DNA of 64,000 bases from Pseudofrankia coriaricola (GCF_001854805.1 NZ_MBLO01000235.1:124001-188000), one strand, 5' to 3'. Numbered from the stretch's first letter, positions 30,325 to 39,359 are shown. Program-made: numbers and translations. Notes: a model not told the origin generated them from the sequence alone.

Positions 30325-31611
30325 TCAGGGGCCGTCGTCGTCCGCGGCCATGAACAGCGTGAAGGTCGGCGGCGCGCGGTGGGTCACGGTGAGCCGGGCG
30401 CCCTCGGCGAGCGCGAGACTGCGGGCGAGCGCCAGGCCGATGCCGGTTCCGGCGGCCCGCGTCGAGCGCCGGCTGAACAGGTCGGCGGTCTCGCCGGCCA
30501 GCGCTCGCCCCTCGTCGCTGACCTCCAGCGCGACGGAACCGGCGATCTCGCGCAGGCGGACGGTGACCGTGCCACGGCCGTGGGTGCTGGCGTTGTCGAG
30601 CAGGACCTCGGCGATCTGACGGGCACAGGCGTGCGACATGCGCGGCTGGGCCGCGTCCAGTAGCGGCAGCACCCGCAGCGGCCGGCCGCGCGCCGCGAGC
30701 GGGCCGTGCCATCGCTGCCGGATCTCCTCAAGCAGACGGGTGAGGTCGACCGGATCGCCGCCGCGCGCGGTGTCGCGGGTGAGGGCGAGCAGGTCGCTGA
30801 TGGTGACGTCCAGGCGGTCCGCGGCGGCCAGGGCGGTGGCGAGGGCCTGGTCCCGGTCGGCGTCCGGCTCGGCGGCGGCGGTCTCGAGCGTGAGGCGCAG
30901 GCCGGTCAGGGGCGTGCGCAGCTGGTGGGACAGATCGGCGGCGAAGGCGCGCTCGCGTTCGAGCAGGGTTCCCAGGCGCCCAGCGGTCTTGTTCAGCGAC
31001 GCGGCCAGCGAGTCGAGCTCGGCGATGTCGCTGCCCGCCGCGCGGACACTGAAGTCCCCGTCGCCGAGCCCGTCCGCCGCCGCGCGCAGCGCCTCCACCG
31101 GCCCCGCGAGCCGGTGGGACAGGCGTCGTGCGAGGAACCAGGCGGCGGCGAGCGCGGCCGCTCCCAGAACCGCCATCGCGGCCCAGGCCAGCCCGATGCG
31201 CTGGTAGGCGTCGGCGCGGCCGACGGTGGCGAGCACGGCCCCGGAGACGGCGTCGCCGTCGCTCACCGGGACCGCGACCGCGTAGCTCCCGTCGAGGACG
31301 GCGGAGGCGCCGTGGCCGGCGAGCGCGCCCCCGACGATCGGCGGGGCGAGGACCGGCCCGGCGCCGTACACCCGGCGGCCGTCGACGCGGTACACGCTGA
31401 TCCGGGCATCGGAGTCGGCCGAGAGGGTCGGCGCGGACCCGACGGTCAGGTCGCCGGTCACGGCGACCGCGGCGGTGTCGGCGGCCCGCTGCAGCTCGCT
31501 GTGCTCCTGACTCACGACATACAGCGCGACCGCCACGGCGAGCGGGACGGCGAACAGCCCGATCGCCACCGCCGCCGACCGTACGGCCAGGGCGACCACC
31601 CGTGCGCGCAC
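30325..31611 (-). CDS. OmpR-type sensor histidine kinase, convergent with its regulator
   Basis: The 428-residue kinase has two membrane helices (about residues 12-34 and 138-161) around an outer domain of about 100 residues, a HAMP linker, HisKA (His229 in DLSHQLRTP) and GHKL (LLDNASTHGRG, GTGIGLALARS). I chose GTG 31609-31611 because GGAGG lies 6 bases upstream; further upstream starts add a weak tail. It is divergent from the lipoprotein-ABC-FtsX operon and convergent with the OmpR-type regulator. This arrangement suggests that it senses a cell-envelope signal and controls that exporter, as in BceRS-like modules. Confidence 0.9.
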   Translation of the reverse strand: MRARVVALAVRSAAVAIGLFAVPLAVAVALYVVSQEHSELQRAADTAAVAVTGDLTVGSAPTLSADSDARISVYRVDGRRVYGAGPVLAPPIVGGALAGHGASAVLDGSYAVAVPVSDGDAVSGAVLATVGRADAYQRIGLAWAAMAVLGAAALAAAWFLARRLSHRLAGPVEALRAAADGLGDGDFSVRAAGSDIAELDSLAASLNKTAGRLGTLLERERAFAADLSHQLRTPLTGLRLTLETAAAEPDADRDQALATALAAADRLDVTISDLLALTRDTARGGDPVDLTRLLEEIRQRWHGPLAARGRPLRVLPLLDAAQPRMSHACARQIAEVLLDNASTHGRGTVTVRLREIAGSVALEVSDEGRALAGETADLFSRRSTRAAGTGIGLALARSLALAEGARLTVTHRAPPTFTLFMAADDDGP

Positions 31612-31692
31612 GCTCACCTCCGTCGGGAACCGCCAGCCGAGGGCTACGACGCTATGGCCAGCGTCGCGCACCGGCGGCCGGTGCCGCGTCCG

Positions 31693-31709
31693 TTTGCCAG
31701 CCGCTTACC
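31693..31709 (+). promoter_or_regulatory. Candidate OmpR-type direct-repeat site before the lipoprotein operon
   Basis: TTTGCC and CTTACC half-sites start 11 bp apart, the spacing expected for tandem winged-helix regulators. They end about 33 bp before the -10-like TAGCGT at 31742-31747. Confidence 0.4.
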
Positions 31710-31789
31710 CTCGCCGAGCAGTCGCCTTCCCCAGCCCTGCCTAGCGTCGCTGCCCGAGGCATACGACGACCGAGGAAAGGGGCCAGGCG

Positions 31790-32470
31790 ATGGCGTTGGC
31801 GCATCCCAGGCGGGCACGGATCGCGGCGTGCGTGGCGACCGCCGCGCTGGCGGTGACCGCATGTAGTTCCAGCGGTTCCACGCCGACAGCAGCCCCCTCG
31901 CCAGGCGGCTCAGTCACCCCGGCAACGGTCGCGCCCGCATCCTCGACGCCCGGCGGCGGCTCCGGCTCCTCGATACCGGCCGCGCCCGAGACGGAGTCCA
32001 ACCCCGCCGGCGACATCCCCGACTCGCAGGCGTTCGTCACATACGCGCCGGCGGGCGCGCCCTACAGCGTCGAGGTTCCCGAAGGCTGGGCCCGCACCAC
32101 CGCGACGGGCGGCGCGACGTTCACGGACAAGTACAACATGATCACCATCACGGTCGCGAAGGCCGCGCCGAGCGACCCGGTCGCCTACGCGAAGGCGACC
32201 GAGCTGCCCGCCGTCCAGGCCGCCAGCCAGGGCTTCGCGGACGGCAAGGTCGTCGGCACTGTGCGGCGCAAGGCCGGGCCGGCGGTGCTGATGACCTACC
32301 GCGCCTACTCGCCCCCGAACCCGGTCACGGGGAAGGTGGCGGTCGAGGACGTCGAGCGCTACGAGTTCTTCCAGGCCGGAACCGAGGTGGCCCTGACGCT
32401 CGCCGGACCCGTCGGATCGGACAACGTCGATCCGTGGCGGCAGGTCACCGACTCGTTTCGCTGGCGCTGA
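31790..32470 (+). CDS. Lipoprotein of unknown function, first gene of FtsX-type ABC operon
   Basis: The 226-residue precursor has a lipobox AVTAC (Cys about 25) after a basic n-region and a hydrophobic core. A Ser/Thr/Pro/Gly spacer (about 26-80) and a compact domain (about 85-226) follow, beginning YSVEVPEGWARTTATGG, which resembles small extracellular lipoproteins annotated as hypothetical. It is probably anchored on the outer face of the membrane and may deliver or sense the ABC substrate. GAGGAAAGG precedes the ATG. The ABC ATPase gene begins 14 bp after its stop. Confidence 0.82.
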   Translation: MALAHPRRARIAACVATAALAVTACSSSGSTPTAAPSPGGSVTPATVAPASSTPGGGSGSSIPAAPETESNPAGDIPDSQAFVTYAPAGAPYSVEVPEGWARTTATGGATFTDKYNMITITVAKAAPSDPVAYAKATELPAVQAASQGFADGKVVGTVRRKAGPAVLMTYRAYSPPNPVTGKVAVEDVERYEFFQAGTEVALTLAGPVGSDNVDPWRQVTDSFRWR

Positions 32471-32484
32471 GAGCCGAGGCCGTC

Positions 32485-33174
32485 GTGACCGCGTCGGTGG
32501 ACGCCCGCCCGGATCCCGTCGTGCTGCGGGCCGCGTCGTTGTATCGCTTCTTCCGGGCCGGCGACGAGGAGACGCTGGCCCTGCAAGGCGTGTCGCTCGC
32601 CGTGGCGCCCGGGGAGATCCTGGCCGTGGCGGGCCCGTCCGGCTCGGGGAAGTCGACGCTGCTGGCCTGTCTGGCCGGCATCGACGAACCCGACGGCGGC
32701 ACGGTCACCGTCGCCGGCCGCCGCCTGAGCCATCGCCTCGAAGCCGAGCGGGCGCGCCTGCGCGCCAGTCTCGTCGGACTGCTGTTCCAGAGTGCCAACC
32801 TGCTGGCGCACCTCACCGTCGCGCGGAACATCCAGCTCGTGCGCCGGCTTGTGCGCGGCCCGGTGGCCACGCCGGTGGACGATCTCCTCGACCAGCTCGG
32901 CATCGGCCGTCGCGGCGGCGCCTACCCCGCCGAGCTCTCCGGCGGCGAGCTGGCCCGCGCCGGACTGGCGGTCGCCCTCGCCAACGACCCGGTCGTGCTG
33001 CTCGCCGACGAGCCGACGGGCGAGCTCGACCTCGCCACCGAGCGCGCCGTCCTCGAGCTGCTGCGTGCCCGCGCCCGCGCCGGTCTGGCGGTCGTCATCG
33101 CCAGTCACAGCCCAGCGGTCGCGGCCGCGGCCGACCGCACCGTGTCGCTCACCGACGGAAGGCTCGATCCGTGA
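32485..33174 (+). CDS. ABC transporter ATP-binding protein 1 (LolD/MacB-like)
   Basis: The 229-residue ATPase has Walker A GPSGSGKST, a signature LSGGELAR (Q replaced by E), Walker B VVLLADEPTGELD and switch His in IASHSP. The MacB/LolD type partners FtsX-like permeases. I chose the GTG at 32485 because it is the first start after the lipoprotein stop and has CCGAGG upstream. Its stop overlaps the next ATPase start (GTGA). Two different ATPases for one permease suggest a heterodimeric ATPase. Confidence 0.88.
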   Translation: MTASVDARPDPVVLRAASLYRFFRAGDEETLALQGVSLAVAPGEILAVAGPSGSGKSTLLACLAGIDEPDGGTVTVAGRRLSHRLEAERARLRASLVGLLFQSANLLAHLTVARNIQLVRRLVRGPVATPVDDLLDQLGIGRRGGAYPAELSGGELARAGLAVALANDPVVLLADEPTGELDLATERAVLELLRARARAGLAVVIASHSPAVAAAADRTVSLTDGRLDP

Positions 33175-34055
33175 CCCACCAGGACGTACCAGCCGGAGGG
33201 GGGCGAAAAGGCATGAAACCCGACGTGAGCATCACGTCGGCCGGTGGTCCGTCGACCGATCCAACGTCGACCGCCGCGCCGTCGATGGACGCGGGGCCTG
33301 CCAAGGCGGGGCTGGTCGACACCACGCTGGCCGAGACCTCGCCCAAGCGGACCGTTCCCCAGCAGGCCGTCCTGGTGGACTGTCACGAGCTGGCGTGCAC
33401 CTTCGGCGCGGGGCCGTCGGCAGTCGTCGCCGTCCATGGCGTGAGCGTCCAGATCCGGCCGCGCGACCAGATCGCCGTCACCGGACCGTCCGGTTCGGGC
33501 AAGTCCACCCTGCTGCACCTGCTCGGCGGCCTTGTGCCCCCGACGGCCGGGACGATCAGCTGGCCCGGCCTCGGCGGTCACCCGCTCGGTTCTCCCGGAC
33601 GTGTCGGCACCATCTTCCAGGCGCCGAGCCTGATCCCCTCGCTCGACGTCGTCGAGAACGTGATGCTGCCGCTGCTGCTGGCGAACACCGACCCCGCCAA
33701 GGCCACCCGGCGGGCACACGCCGCCCTGCGGGCCGTGGACATCGGCTTCCTCGCCGCGCGGGTGCCGGACGAGCTCTCCGGCGGACAGGCCCAGCGGGTC
33801 GCCGTCGCCCGCGCGTTGGCATGCCGGCCCCGCCTCATTCTCGCGGACGAGCCGACGGGACACCTGGACCACGCCACCGCCACCGCGCTCCTCACCGCGC
33901 TGCTCGCCGCCTGTGAGCAGACCGGCGCCGCCCTGCTGATCTCCACGCACGACCGGGCCATCGCCGGCCGGCTGTCCCGACAGTGGGTCATGCGCGACGG
34001 CGGCCTCGTCACGGCCAGCGCGGCGGCCGATCCCGCCGGGCAGGTGACGAGATGA
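33171..34055 (+). CDS. ABC transporter ATP-binding protein 2 (LolD/MacB-like)
   Basis: The 294-residue ATPase has an extended Ser/Thr-rich N-terminal tail (about 65 residues), then Walker A GPSGSGKST, LSGGQAQRVAVARAL and Walker B LILADEPTGHLD. The GTG at 33171 overlaps the preceding stop. An internal ATG at 33213, with GGAGGGGGG 9 bases upstream, is a plausible alternative start. The 3' end overlaps the permease start (ATGA). Probably pairs with ATPase 1. Confidence 0.88.
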   Translation: MTHQDVPAGGGRKGMKPDVSITSAGGPSTDPTSTAAPSMDAGPAKAGLVDTTLAETSPKRTVPQQAVLVDCHELACTFGAGPSAVVAVHGVSVQIRPRDQIAVTGPSGSGKSTLLHLLGGLVPPTAGTISWPGLGGHPLGSPGRVGTIFQAPSLIPSLDVVENVMLPLLLANTDPAKATRRAHAALRAVDIGFLAARVPDELSGGQAQRVAVARALACRPRLILADEPTGHLDHATATALLTALLAACEQTGAALLISTHDRAIAGRLSRQWVMRDGGLVTASAAADPAGQVTR

Positions 34056-36712
34056 TCCGCCTCTGGCTCCTCGGCTCGCTGCGCCGCCGCGCCGGCCGGC
34101 TCGTCGCCGCCGCGCTCGGCGTGGCGATCGCCGTCGCGCTGCTGGCCTCGCTGGGCGCGTTCCTGACGCACTCGAAGGCGACGATGACCTCCCGCGCGGT
34201 GCACGGCGTCTCGGTGGACTGGCAGGTCCAGGTGCAGCCCGGCGCCGGCACGGGGGAAGTCGAACGGCTCCTGCAGGACACACCCACCGTCGCCGCGTCC
34301 GTGCCCGTCGGGTTCGCGACCAGCACCGGGCTGTCAGCCGACACCCAGGGCTCCACCCAGACCACCGGGCCGGGCGTCGTGCTGGGCCTCGGCGCGGGCT
34401 ACCAGCGGACCTTCCCGGGCGAGCTGCGCCTGCTCGCCGGCATGCTGGACGGGCCGGTGCTCGCCCAGCAGGCCGCGGCGAACCTGCACGCCGGGCCGGG
34501 GGACGTCGTCACCATCGGCCGGGCCGGGCTGCCCCCGGTCCAGGCCCGGATCGCCGGCGTGGTCGAGCTGCCGCTGGCGGACTCGCTGTTCCAGGTGGTC
34601 GGCGCCCCCCCGACCGCGCAGCGGGCCGCTCCACCGGACAACGTCCTGCTGCTTTCCCAGGACGAGTGGCAACAGGACTTCGCACCGCTGGCCGCGGCTC
34701 GGCCGGACCTGGTGACGACCCAGTTCCATGTCGCCACGGCCCGCGCGCTGCCCGCCGACCCGGCCGCGGCCTACACCGCCGCGACCCGGGCCTCGAACAA
34801 CGTCCTCGCCCGCGCCGCCGGCGCCGCGATCGTCGGCGACAACCTGGCCGCCACGCTCGACGCCGCCCGCCAGGACGCCGCCTACGCCCAGGTGCTGTTC
34901 CTGTTCCTGGGGCTGCCCGGCGCGATCCTCGCGGCCCTGCTCACCGCCGTCATCGTCGCGGCGGGCGGCGATCGGCGCCGCCTCGAGCAGGGACTGCTGC
35001 GGGCGCGAGGCGCGACGGCCCGGCAGCTGACCCGGCTGGCCGCCACGGAGGCGGGCGTGGTCGCCACGCTCGGCGCCGTACTGGGTCTCGCGGCGGCCGC
35101 GCTGGTCGGAGTGGCCGCCTTCGGGACCGTCCGGTTCGGAACGACCACCGGTGCCGCGCTCGCCTGGGGCGCGGCGGCGGCCGGCGCGGGACTGCTCGTC
35201 GCACTCCTCACGATCCTGGTCCCCGCCGGGCGCGACGCGCGGGTCGTAACCGTCGCGGCGTCCCGCCGGCGGCTGGCCGCGCCGCGGTATCCGCTGTGGG
35301 CGCGGTACGGCCTCGACGCCGTGCTGCTGCTCGTCGCCGGCCTGGTGTTCTCGGCGACCAGCCGCAACGGGTACCAGCTGGTCGTTGCCCCGGAAGGGGT
35401 GCCCACCCTCTCGGTCTCGTACTGGGCGTTCGCCGGCCCGGCGCTGCTCTGGCTCGGCGCGGGCCTGTTGGCGTGGCGGGTCAGCGACCTGGTCCTCGGT
35501 CCCGGGCGCCGGGTCGTCGCCGCCGCGCTGCGCCCGTTCACCGGCCGGCTGTACGCGACGATCGCCAGCGGCATGGCCCGGCAGCGCCGCCCGCTGGCCA
35601 GGGCGGTCGTGCTGCTCGCCCTGGCACTGTCCTTCGCGGTCTCGACCGCCGTGTTCAACGCCACCTACCGGCAGCAGGCCGAGGTCGACGCCCAGCTCAC
35701 CAACGGGGCCGACGTCACCGCCACCCCCGTGCCGGGCACGACGCCGCCCGCGGGCCTCGCCGACCGGCTCGCGGCCATCGACGGCGTGCGCGCCGTCGAA
35801 CCGATCCAGCACCGGTTCGCCTACATCGGCCCCGACCTGCAGGACCTCTACGGCGTGCGGCCGGGCACCATCACGCGCGCCACGGCGCTGCGGGACGCCT
35901 ACTTCCGCGGCGGCACCGCCGCCGACCTGATCCACCGGATCGCGACCGAGCCGGATGCCATCCTCGTCTCGGCCGAGACGGTCAAGGACTACCAGCTCTC
36001 GCCGGGTGACCCGCTGACCCTGCGGCTGCTCGAGGGAGGCTCCGGCCGCCAGGTTCCCGTCCGGTTCCGGTACGTCGGCGTCGTGACCGAGTTCCCGACG
36101 GCGCCGAAGGACAGCTTCTTCGTCGCCAACGCCGACTACGTCGCCCAGCGGACCGGGAACGGCGCCGCCGGAGCGTTCCTGATCGACACCGGTGGGCACC
36201 ACACAACGGCGGTGGCGCACACGGCGGCGTCCCTGCTCGGGTCGGCCGCCACCGTCACCGACATCGCGACCGTGCGGGGGAGCGTCGGCTCCAGCCTGAC
36301 CTCGGTCGACCTCGCCGGCCTGACCCGCGTCGAGCTCGCCTTCGCCCTGGTGCTCGCCGCGGCCGCCGGCGGCCTGGTCTTCGGGCTCGGCCTGAGCGAG
36401 CGCCGGCGCACCGTCGCCCTGGCCACCGCGCTCGGCGCGCGTCCGCGGCACCTGCGCGCCATGATCCTCAGCGAGGCGGCGGCCGTGTCCATCGGGGGGC
36501 TGGTCGCCGGCGTCGCGACCGGCGCCAGTCTGTCCCTCATGCTGGCCAAGGTCCTCACCGGCGTCTTCGACCCGCCGCCGTCGGCGCTCGCGGTGCCCTG
36601 GGCCTACCTTCTCGGCGCCCTCGCGGCCGCCGTCGTCACCCTCTTCGGCGTTGCCGTCGTGGCAAGCCACCTCGCTCGCCGCCCCGCCCTGACCCTGCTG
36701 CGGGAGCTGTGA
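34052..36712 (+). CDS. FtsX-like ABC permease
   Basis: The 886-residue permease has about ten membrane helices, with the two FtsX domains of the long MacB/LolC-like type. The first helix is close to the N-terminus and is followed by a large outer domain (about residues 45-280). A second large outer domain (about 560-740) is followed by three C-terminal helices containing GLSERRRTVALATALGARPRHLRAMIL, the typical coupling segment. Such transporters work mechanically on lipids, lipoproteins or antimicrobial peptides. The operon context (lipoprotein, two ATPases, divergent envelope-sensing kinase) fits a defence or lipoprotein-sorting role. The substrate is unknown. Confidence 0.9.
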   Translation: MIRLWLLGSLRRRAGRLVAAALGVAIAVALLASLGAFLTHSKATMTSRAVHGVSVDWQVQVQPGAGTGEVERLLQDTPTVAASVPVGFATSTGLSADTQGSTQTTGPGVVLGLGAGYQRTFPGELRLLAGMLDGPVLAQQAAANLHAGPGDVVTIGRAGLPPVQARIAGVVELPLADSLFQVVGAPPTAQRAAPPDNVLLLSQDEWQQDFAPLAAARPDLVTTQFHVATARALPADPAAAYTAATRASNNVLARAAGAAIVGDNLAATLDAARQDAAYAQVLFLFLGLPGAILAALLTAVIVAAGGDRRRLEQGLLRARGATARQLTRLAATEAGVVATLGAVLGLAAAALVGVAAFGTVRFGTTTGAALAWGAAAAGAGLLVALLTILVPAGRDARVVTVAASRRRLAAPRYPLWARYGLDAVLLLVAGLVFSATSRNGYQLVVAPEGVPTLSVSYWAFAGPALLWLGAGLLAWRVSDLVLGPGRRVVAAALRPFTGRLYATIASGMARQRRPLARAVVLLALALSFAVSTAVFNATYRQQAEVDAQLTNGADVTATPVPGTTPPAGLADRLAAIDGVRAVEPIQHRFAYIGPDLQDLYGVRPGTITRATALRDAYFRGGTAADLIHRIATEPDAILVSAETVKDYQLSPGDPLTLRLLEGGSGRQVPVRFRYVGVVTEFPTAPKDSFFVANADYVAQRTGNGAAGAFLIDTGGHHTTAVAHTAASLLGSAATVTDIATVRGSVGSSLTSVDLAGLTRVELAFALVLAAAAGGLVFGLGLSERRRTVALATALGARPRHLRAMILSEAAAVSIGGLVAGVATGASLSLMLAKVLTGVFDPPPSALAVPWAYLLGALAAAVVTLFGVAVVASHLARRPALTLLREL

Positions 36713-36805
36713 GGACGGCCACGGCGCCGTCGACGCCGGCTCCCGACGCCGGGCCTCGACGCCCGTGCCCACCTGGCCCGCCGCCGCGTGCGGCCAGGGG
36801 GCAGG

Positions 36806-36965
36806 TCAGGCGAGGAGGTCGTGCACCAGGACCGGAGCCAGACCGGCCGCGCGCAGGTTCGCGACGATCCGAGGAAACGCGCGGACCGTTCCCGGATGGC
36901 CGAAGTGCATGTTCACGATCGAGCCCGGTCGCGCACCGGCCCGCACCCGGGCTCCCCTGCCGTCG
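36806..36965 (-). pseudogene. C-terminal remnant of a polysaccharide deacetylase (NodB fold)
   Basis: On the minus strand the frame ending at TGA 36806-36808 reads GSIVNMHFGHPGTVRAF followed by PRIVANLRAAGLAPVLVHDLLA, which matches the final part of NodB-type deacetylases (GSIVLMHDG... then LPxIIxxLRxxGYxxVxxxDLL). About 50 residues are recognisable, and the catalytic DD/HxxxH part is absent. Upstream in the same frame is a stop at about 36985, and a different gene ends at 37021. I regard it as a decayed fragment. Confidence 0.65.
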
Positions 36966-37020
36966 ACAGCGTGCCCGTGACTTCATCCGAACAAGCTGTG
37001 ACCAGCGCCGTGTCGGTGGG

Positions 37021-37704
37021 TCAGTCGGCCTGGGCGCTCGTCCTCAGCCGATAGCCGGCCCCGCGCACTGTTTCCAGCTGCGAGACCCCGAACGGTTTGT
37101 CGATCTTGCGTCGGAGATAGGCGATGTACTGGTCGACCACGTTGGAGGTGCCGTCGTAGGCGAAGTCCCAGACGTGTTCGAGGATGGCCGTGCGGCTGAG
37201 GACCTCGCCGGGATGGCGCATCAGGTACTCCAGGAGCGCGAACTCCTTCGGGGACAGGTCCAGGCCGACGCCGTCGCGGCTCGCGGCCCGGCCCGCCGGG
37301 TCCAGGCGCAGCCCGCTGACGTCGAGCACGACGGGGCGTTCGTGGGATCCGCGCCGGATCAGCGCCCGTACCCGGGCCGAGAGCTCGTCGAAACTGAAGG
37401 GCTTGGGCAGGTAGTCGTCGGCGCCGACGTTCAGCCCGCGGACCCGGTCGGTGACGTCACCTCGGGCCGAGAGCATCAGCACCGGGGCCCAGCGGCCGGC
37501 GGCCCGCAGGCGCTTGCACACCTCGAACCCGTCGAGCCCCGGCAGCATCAGGTCGAGAACAATCACGTCGTAGGCGACCTCGCTGGCCTGCCACACCGCG
37601 TCGGCGCCGTCCGCGACGATGTCGACGGCGAACCCCTCCTCGGTCAGCCCCCGGCGCAGCAACGCGGCGGTGCGCGTCTCGTCCTCGACAACCAGCACCC
37701 GCAT
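37021..37704 (-). CDS. OmpR-family response regulator
   Basis: The 227-residue regulator has a receiver (Asp51 in VIVLDLMLPGLDGF, Lys in YLPKPF) and a winged-helix domain with LDLSPKEFALLEYLMRHPGEVLSRTAILEHVW and VRGAGYRLRT. I chose ATG 37702-37704: the -10 TATCGT lies 6 bases upstream and no ribosome site is present, so it is probably leaderless. The promoter and first codons are duplicated in inverted orientation at 40691-40754, in front of a kinase gene that may be its partner. A stop-proximal deacetylase remnant follows. Confidence 0.92.
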   Translation of the reverse strand: MRVLVVEDETRTAALLRRGLTEEGFAVDIVADGADAVWQASEVAYDVIVLDLMLPGLDGFEVCKRLRAAGRWAPVLMLSARGDVTDRVRGLNVGADDYLPKPFSFDELSARVRALIRRGSHERPVVLDVSGLRLDPAGRAASRDGVGLDLSPKEFALLEYLMRHPGEVLSRTAILEHVWDFAYDGTSNVVDQYIAYLRRKIDKPFGVSQLETVRGAGYRLRTSAQAD

Positions 37705-37741
37705 GGCCGCACGATAGGACCACCAAGATGTGAATTCGATG
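37668..37741 (-). repeat. Inverted duplication of promoter and 5' end of response regulator, copy 1
   Basis: The minus strand from 37741 to about 37668 contains the promoter (CATCGAATTCACATC, TTGGTGGTCC, TATCGT at 37716-37711) and the first 12 codons of the regulator. Its 38-bp promoter part is nearly identical to 40691-40730 on the plus strand (two visible mismatches between CATCGAAT and GGCCATG). Confidence 0.85.
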
Positions 37742-37808
37742 TGCACCCGGCCAGTGCGGCGCCGGGCGTGCCGGTTCGCTGCCCGCCAGCGCGAGGAGAA
37801 TCTCGTCG

Positions 37809-38573
37809 GTGCCGGTGGACGTACGCATGATTGTCGGGCTTGGGTGCCTTCTCGCGGTGGCGGTCGGGTGCCTGTTGTGGGCGCGGGTCGACGGGGCCGC
37901 GGCGGCGGTGACGGCGGTGGTGCGCGCGGTCGTCCAGCTCGCGCTCGTCAGCCTCGCGCTGCGTGGGGTGTTCTCGGCCCCGCCGGCCGCCGCGGCGGCG
38001 TTGGCCGTGATGCTGGGCGCCGCCGTGATCACCTCCACGCGCAGGCTGACGGCCTTCCGGCGGCCGTTCCTGGCCGTCGCAGGCTCGTGTGTGGCCGGCG
38101 CCGCGGTCACGCTGGGCATCGTGTTCGCGGTTCCGGTTCTCGACCTGTCTACGCGCCACCTGATCGCGCTGTCCGGCAGCGTCTTCGGCGGCACGATGAC
38201 GGCCTGCACCCTGGTCGGTCGCCGGCTTTCCGACGGGCTGGCGCAGCGTCGTGACGAGGTCGAGGGCTGGCTCGCGCTCGGTGCCACGCCCCGGCAGGCC
38301 TGCGCGCCGATCGCCCGCAGGTCGGTCGGTGAGGCGCTGGTGCCCGCGCTGGACCAGACCCGCACCACGGGACTGGTGACCCTGCCCGGGGCGTTCGTCG
38401 GGGCGCTGCTGGGTGGGGCGAGCCCCGGGGACGCGGCCCGCTTCCAGATCGTCATCCTGACCGGTCTGCTCACGGCGGAGACGGTCGCCGCCGTCGCGCT
38501 CGCCTACCTGCTCGGCGCGCCCCGGGTGCTTCCCCTCGGCCCCCAGCCCTCCGAACACCGCGGCGGCGCGTAG
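37809..38573 (+). CDS. FetB/YbbM-family ABC permease (UPF0014)
   Basis: The 254-residue membrane protein has about seven helices with the FetB/YbbM pattern, including ARVDGAAAAVTAVVRAVVQLALVSLALRG near the start and GLVTLPGAFVGALLGGASPGDAARFQIVI toward the end. In E. coli FetAB is linked to iron export and oxidative-stress resistance. The partner ATPase FetA/YbbL, usually adjacent, is not present here. Start is GTG at 37809; GTG 37815 or ATG 37827 are alternatives. It is divergent from the response regulator and convergent with the DedA gene. Confidence 0.82.
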   Translation: MPVDVRMIVGLGCLLAVAVGCLLWARVDGAAAAVTAVVRAVVQLALVSLALRGVFSAPPAAAAALAVMLGAAVITSTRRLTAFRRPFLAVAGSCVAGAAVTLGIVFAVPVLDLSTRHLIALSGSVFGGTMTACTLVGRRLSDGLAQRRDEVEGWLALGATPRQACAPIARRSVGEALVPALDQTRTTGLVTLPGAFVGALLGGASPGDAARFQIVILTGLLTAETVAAVALAYLLGAPRVLPLGPQPSEHRGGA

Positions 38574-38672
38574 GCGCCTGGAGGTTATGGACTCCTGGAG
38601 GCGCGGACGCCTGGGCGCGTGGGAGCGGCGCGCCCGGTCGCCCGACTGGTTTCGACGATTTCGCGCCCGAGC

Positions 38673-39359
38673 TCAGCGGGTCGGCCGGGGGTCGGTGTCC
38701 TCGGCGTGCTCGGGGGAGCGGTGCCTGCCGCTGGCCGAGCGCCGGCTGGCCAGCTCCCGCAGGACCGGGATGGCCGAGAGCAGGACGATGACCAGGGTGA
38801 TGGGGATGATGTAGTGGTCGATCGGAACCGACCGGCCGAGGCCGTACCCGAGCAGCGTCACGCCCACAGACCACACCAGGCCGCCGACGATGTTGTAAAG
38901 CAGGAAGGTGCGGGCCGGGACACCGATGACACCGGCGACCGGGTTCATGAAGGTGCGGACGATCGGGACGAACCGTGCCAGGATGATCGACTTTCCGTAG
39001 CCGTATCGCTCGAGGAACTCCTGGGCCCGGGCGACGTTCTCCTGCTTGAACAGCCGGGAGTCCGGTCGGTTGAACAGCCTGGGGCCGGTCCGCCGGCCGA
39101 TGAAATAGCCCGTCTGCGCGCCGAGAAGCGCCGCCACGGCGACACCGACCAGCACGGCGCCGATGTTGAAATGCGGGCGGTCACCGGTGGCGGCGGTCGC
39201 GCTGTAGGCGCCGGCGAGGAAAAGGAGCGAGTCGCCGGGCAGGAAGAACCCTATGAGCAGGCCGGTCTCGGCGAAGATGATCAGGATGAGCCCGGTCAGG
39301 CCAAAGGTCGAGGCGAGCGAAGCTGGGTCAAGAAAGTTGACGGCCAGTGGGCCTGGCAT
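38673..39359 (-). CDS. DedA/SNARE-associated family membrane protein
   Basis: The 228-residue protein has four to six helices and the DedA signature: FAETGLLIGFFLPGDSLLFLAG, and RFVPIVRTFMNPVAGVIGVP with the conserved Arg residues. DedA proteins have recently been linked to undecaprenyl-phosphate flipping and to membrane homeostasis. The gene follows the UppP gene, another enzyme of the same lipid carrier cycle, by 185 bp on the same strand. The ATG at 39357-39359 has GAAGGGAC upstream. A charged C-terminal tail ends in HRSPEHAEDTDPRPTR. Confidence 0.88.
   Translation of the reverse strand: MPGPLAVNFLDPASLASTFGLTGLILIIFAETGLLIGFFLPGDSLLFLAGAYSATAATGDRPHFNIGAVLVGVAVAALLGAQTGYFIGRRTGPRLFNRPDSRLFKQENVARAQEFLERYGYGKSIILARFVPIVRTFMNPVAGVIGVPARTFLLYNIVGGLVWSVGVTLLGYGLGRSVPIDHYIIPITLVIVLLSAIPVLRELASRRSASGRHRSPEHAEDTDPRPTR

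Noticed and set aside
38574-38672. Possible terminator between FetB-like and DedA genes
   Set aside because: GCGCCTGGAG/CTCCTGGAGGCGC symmetry is weak and imperfect; not reported as a feature.
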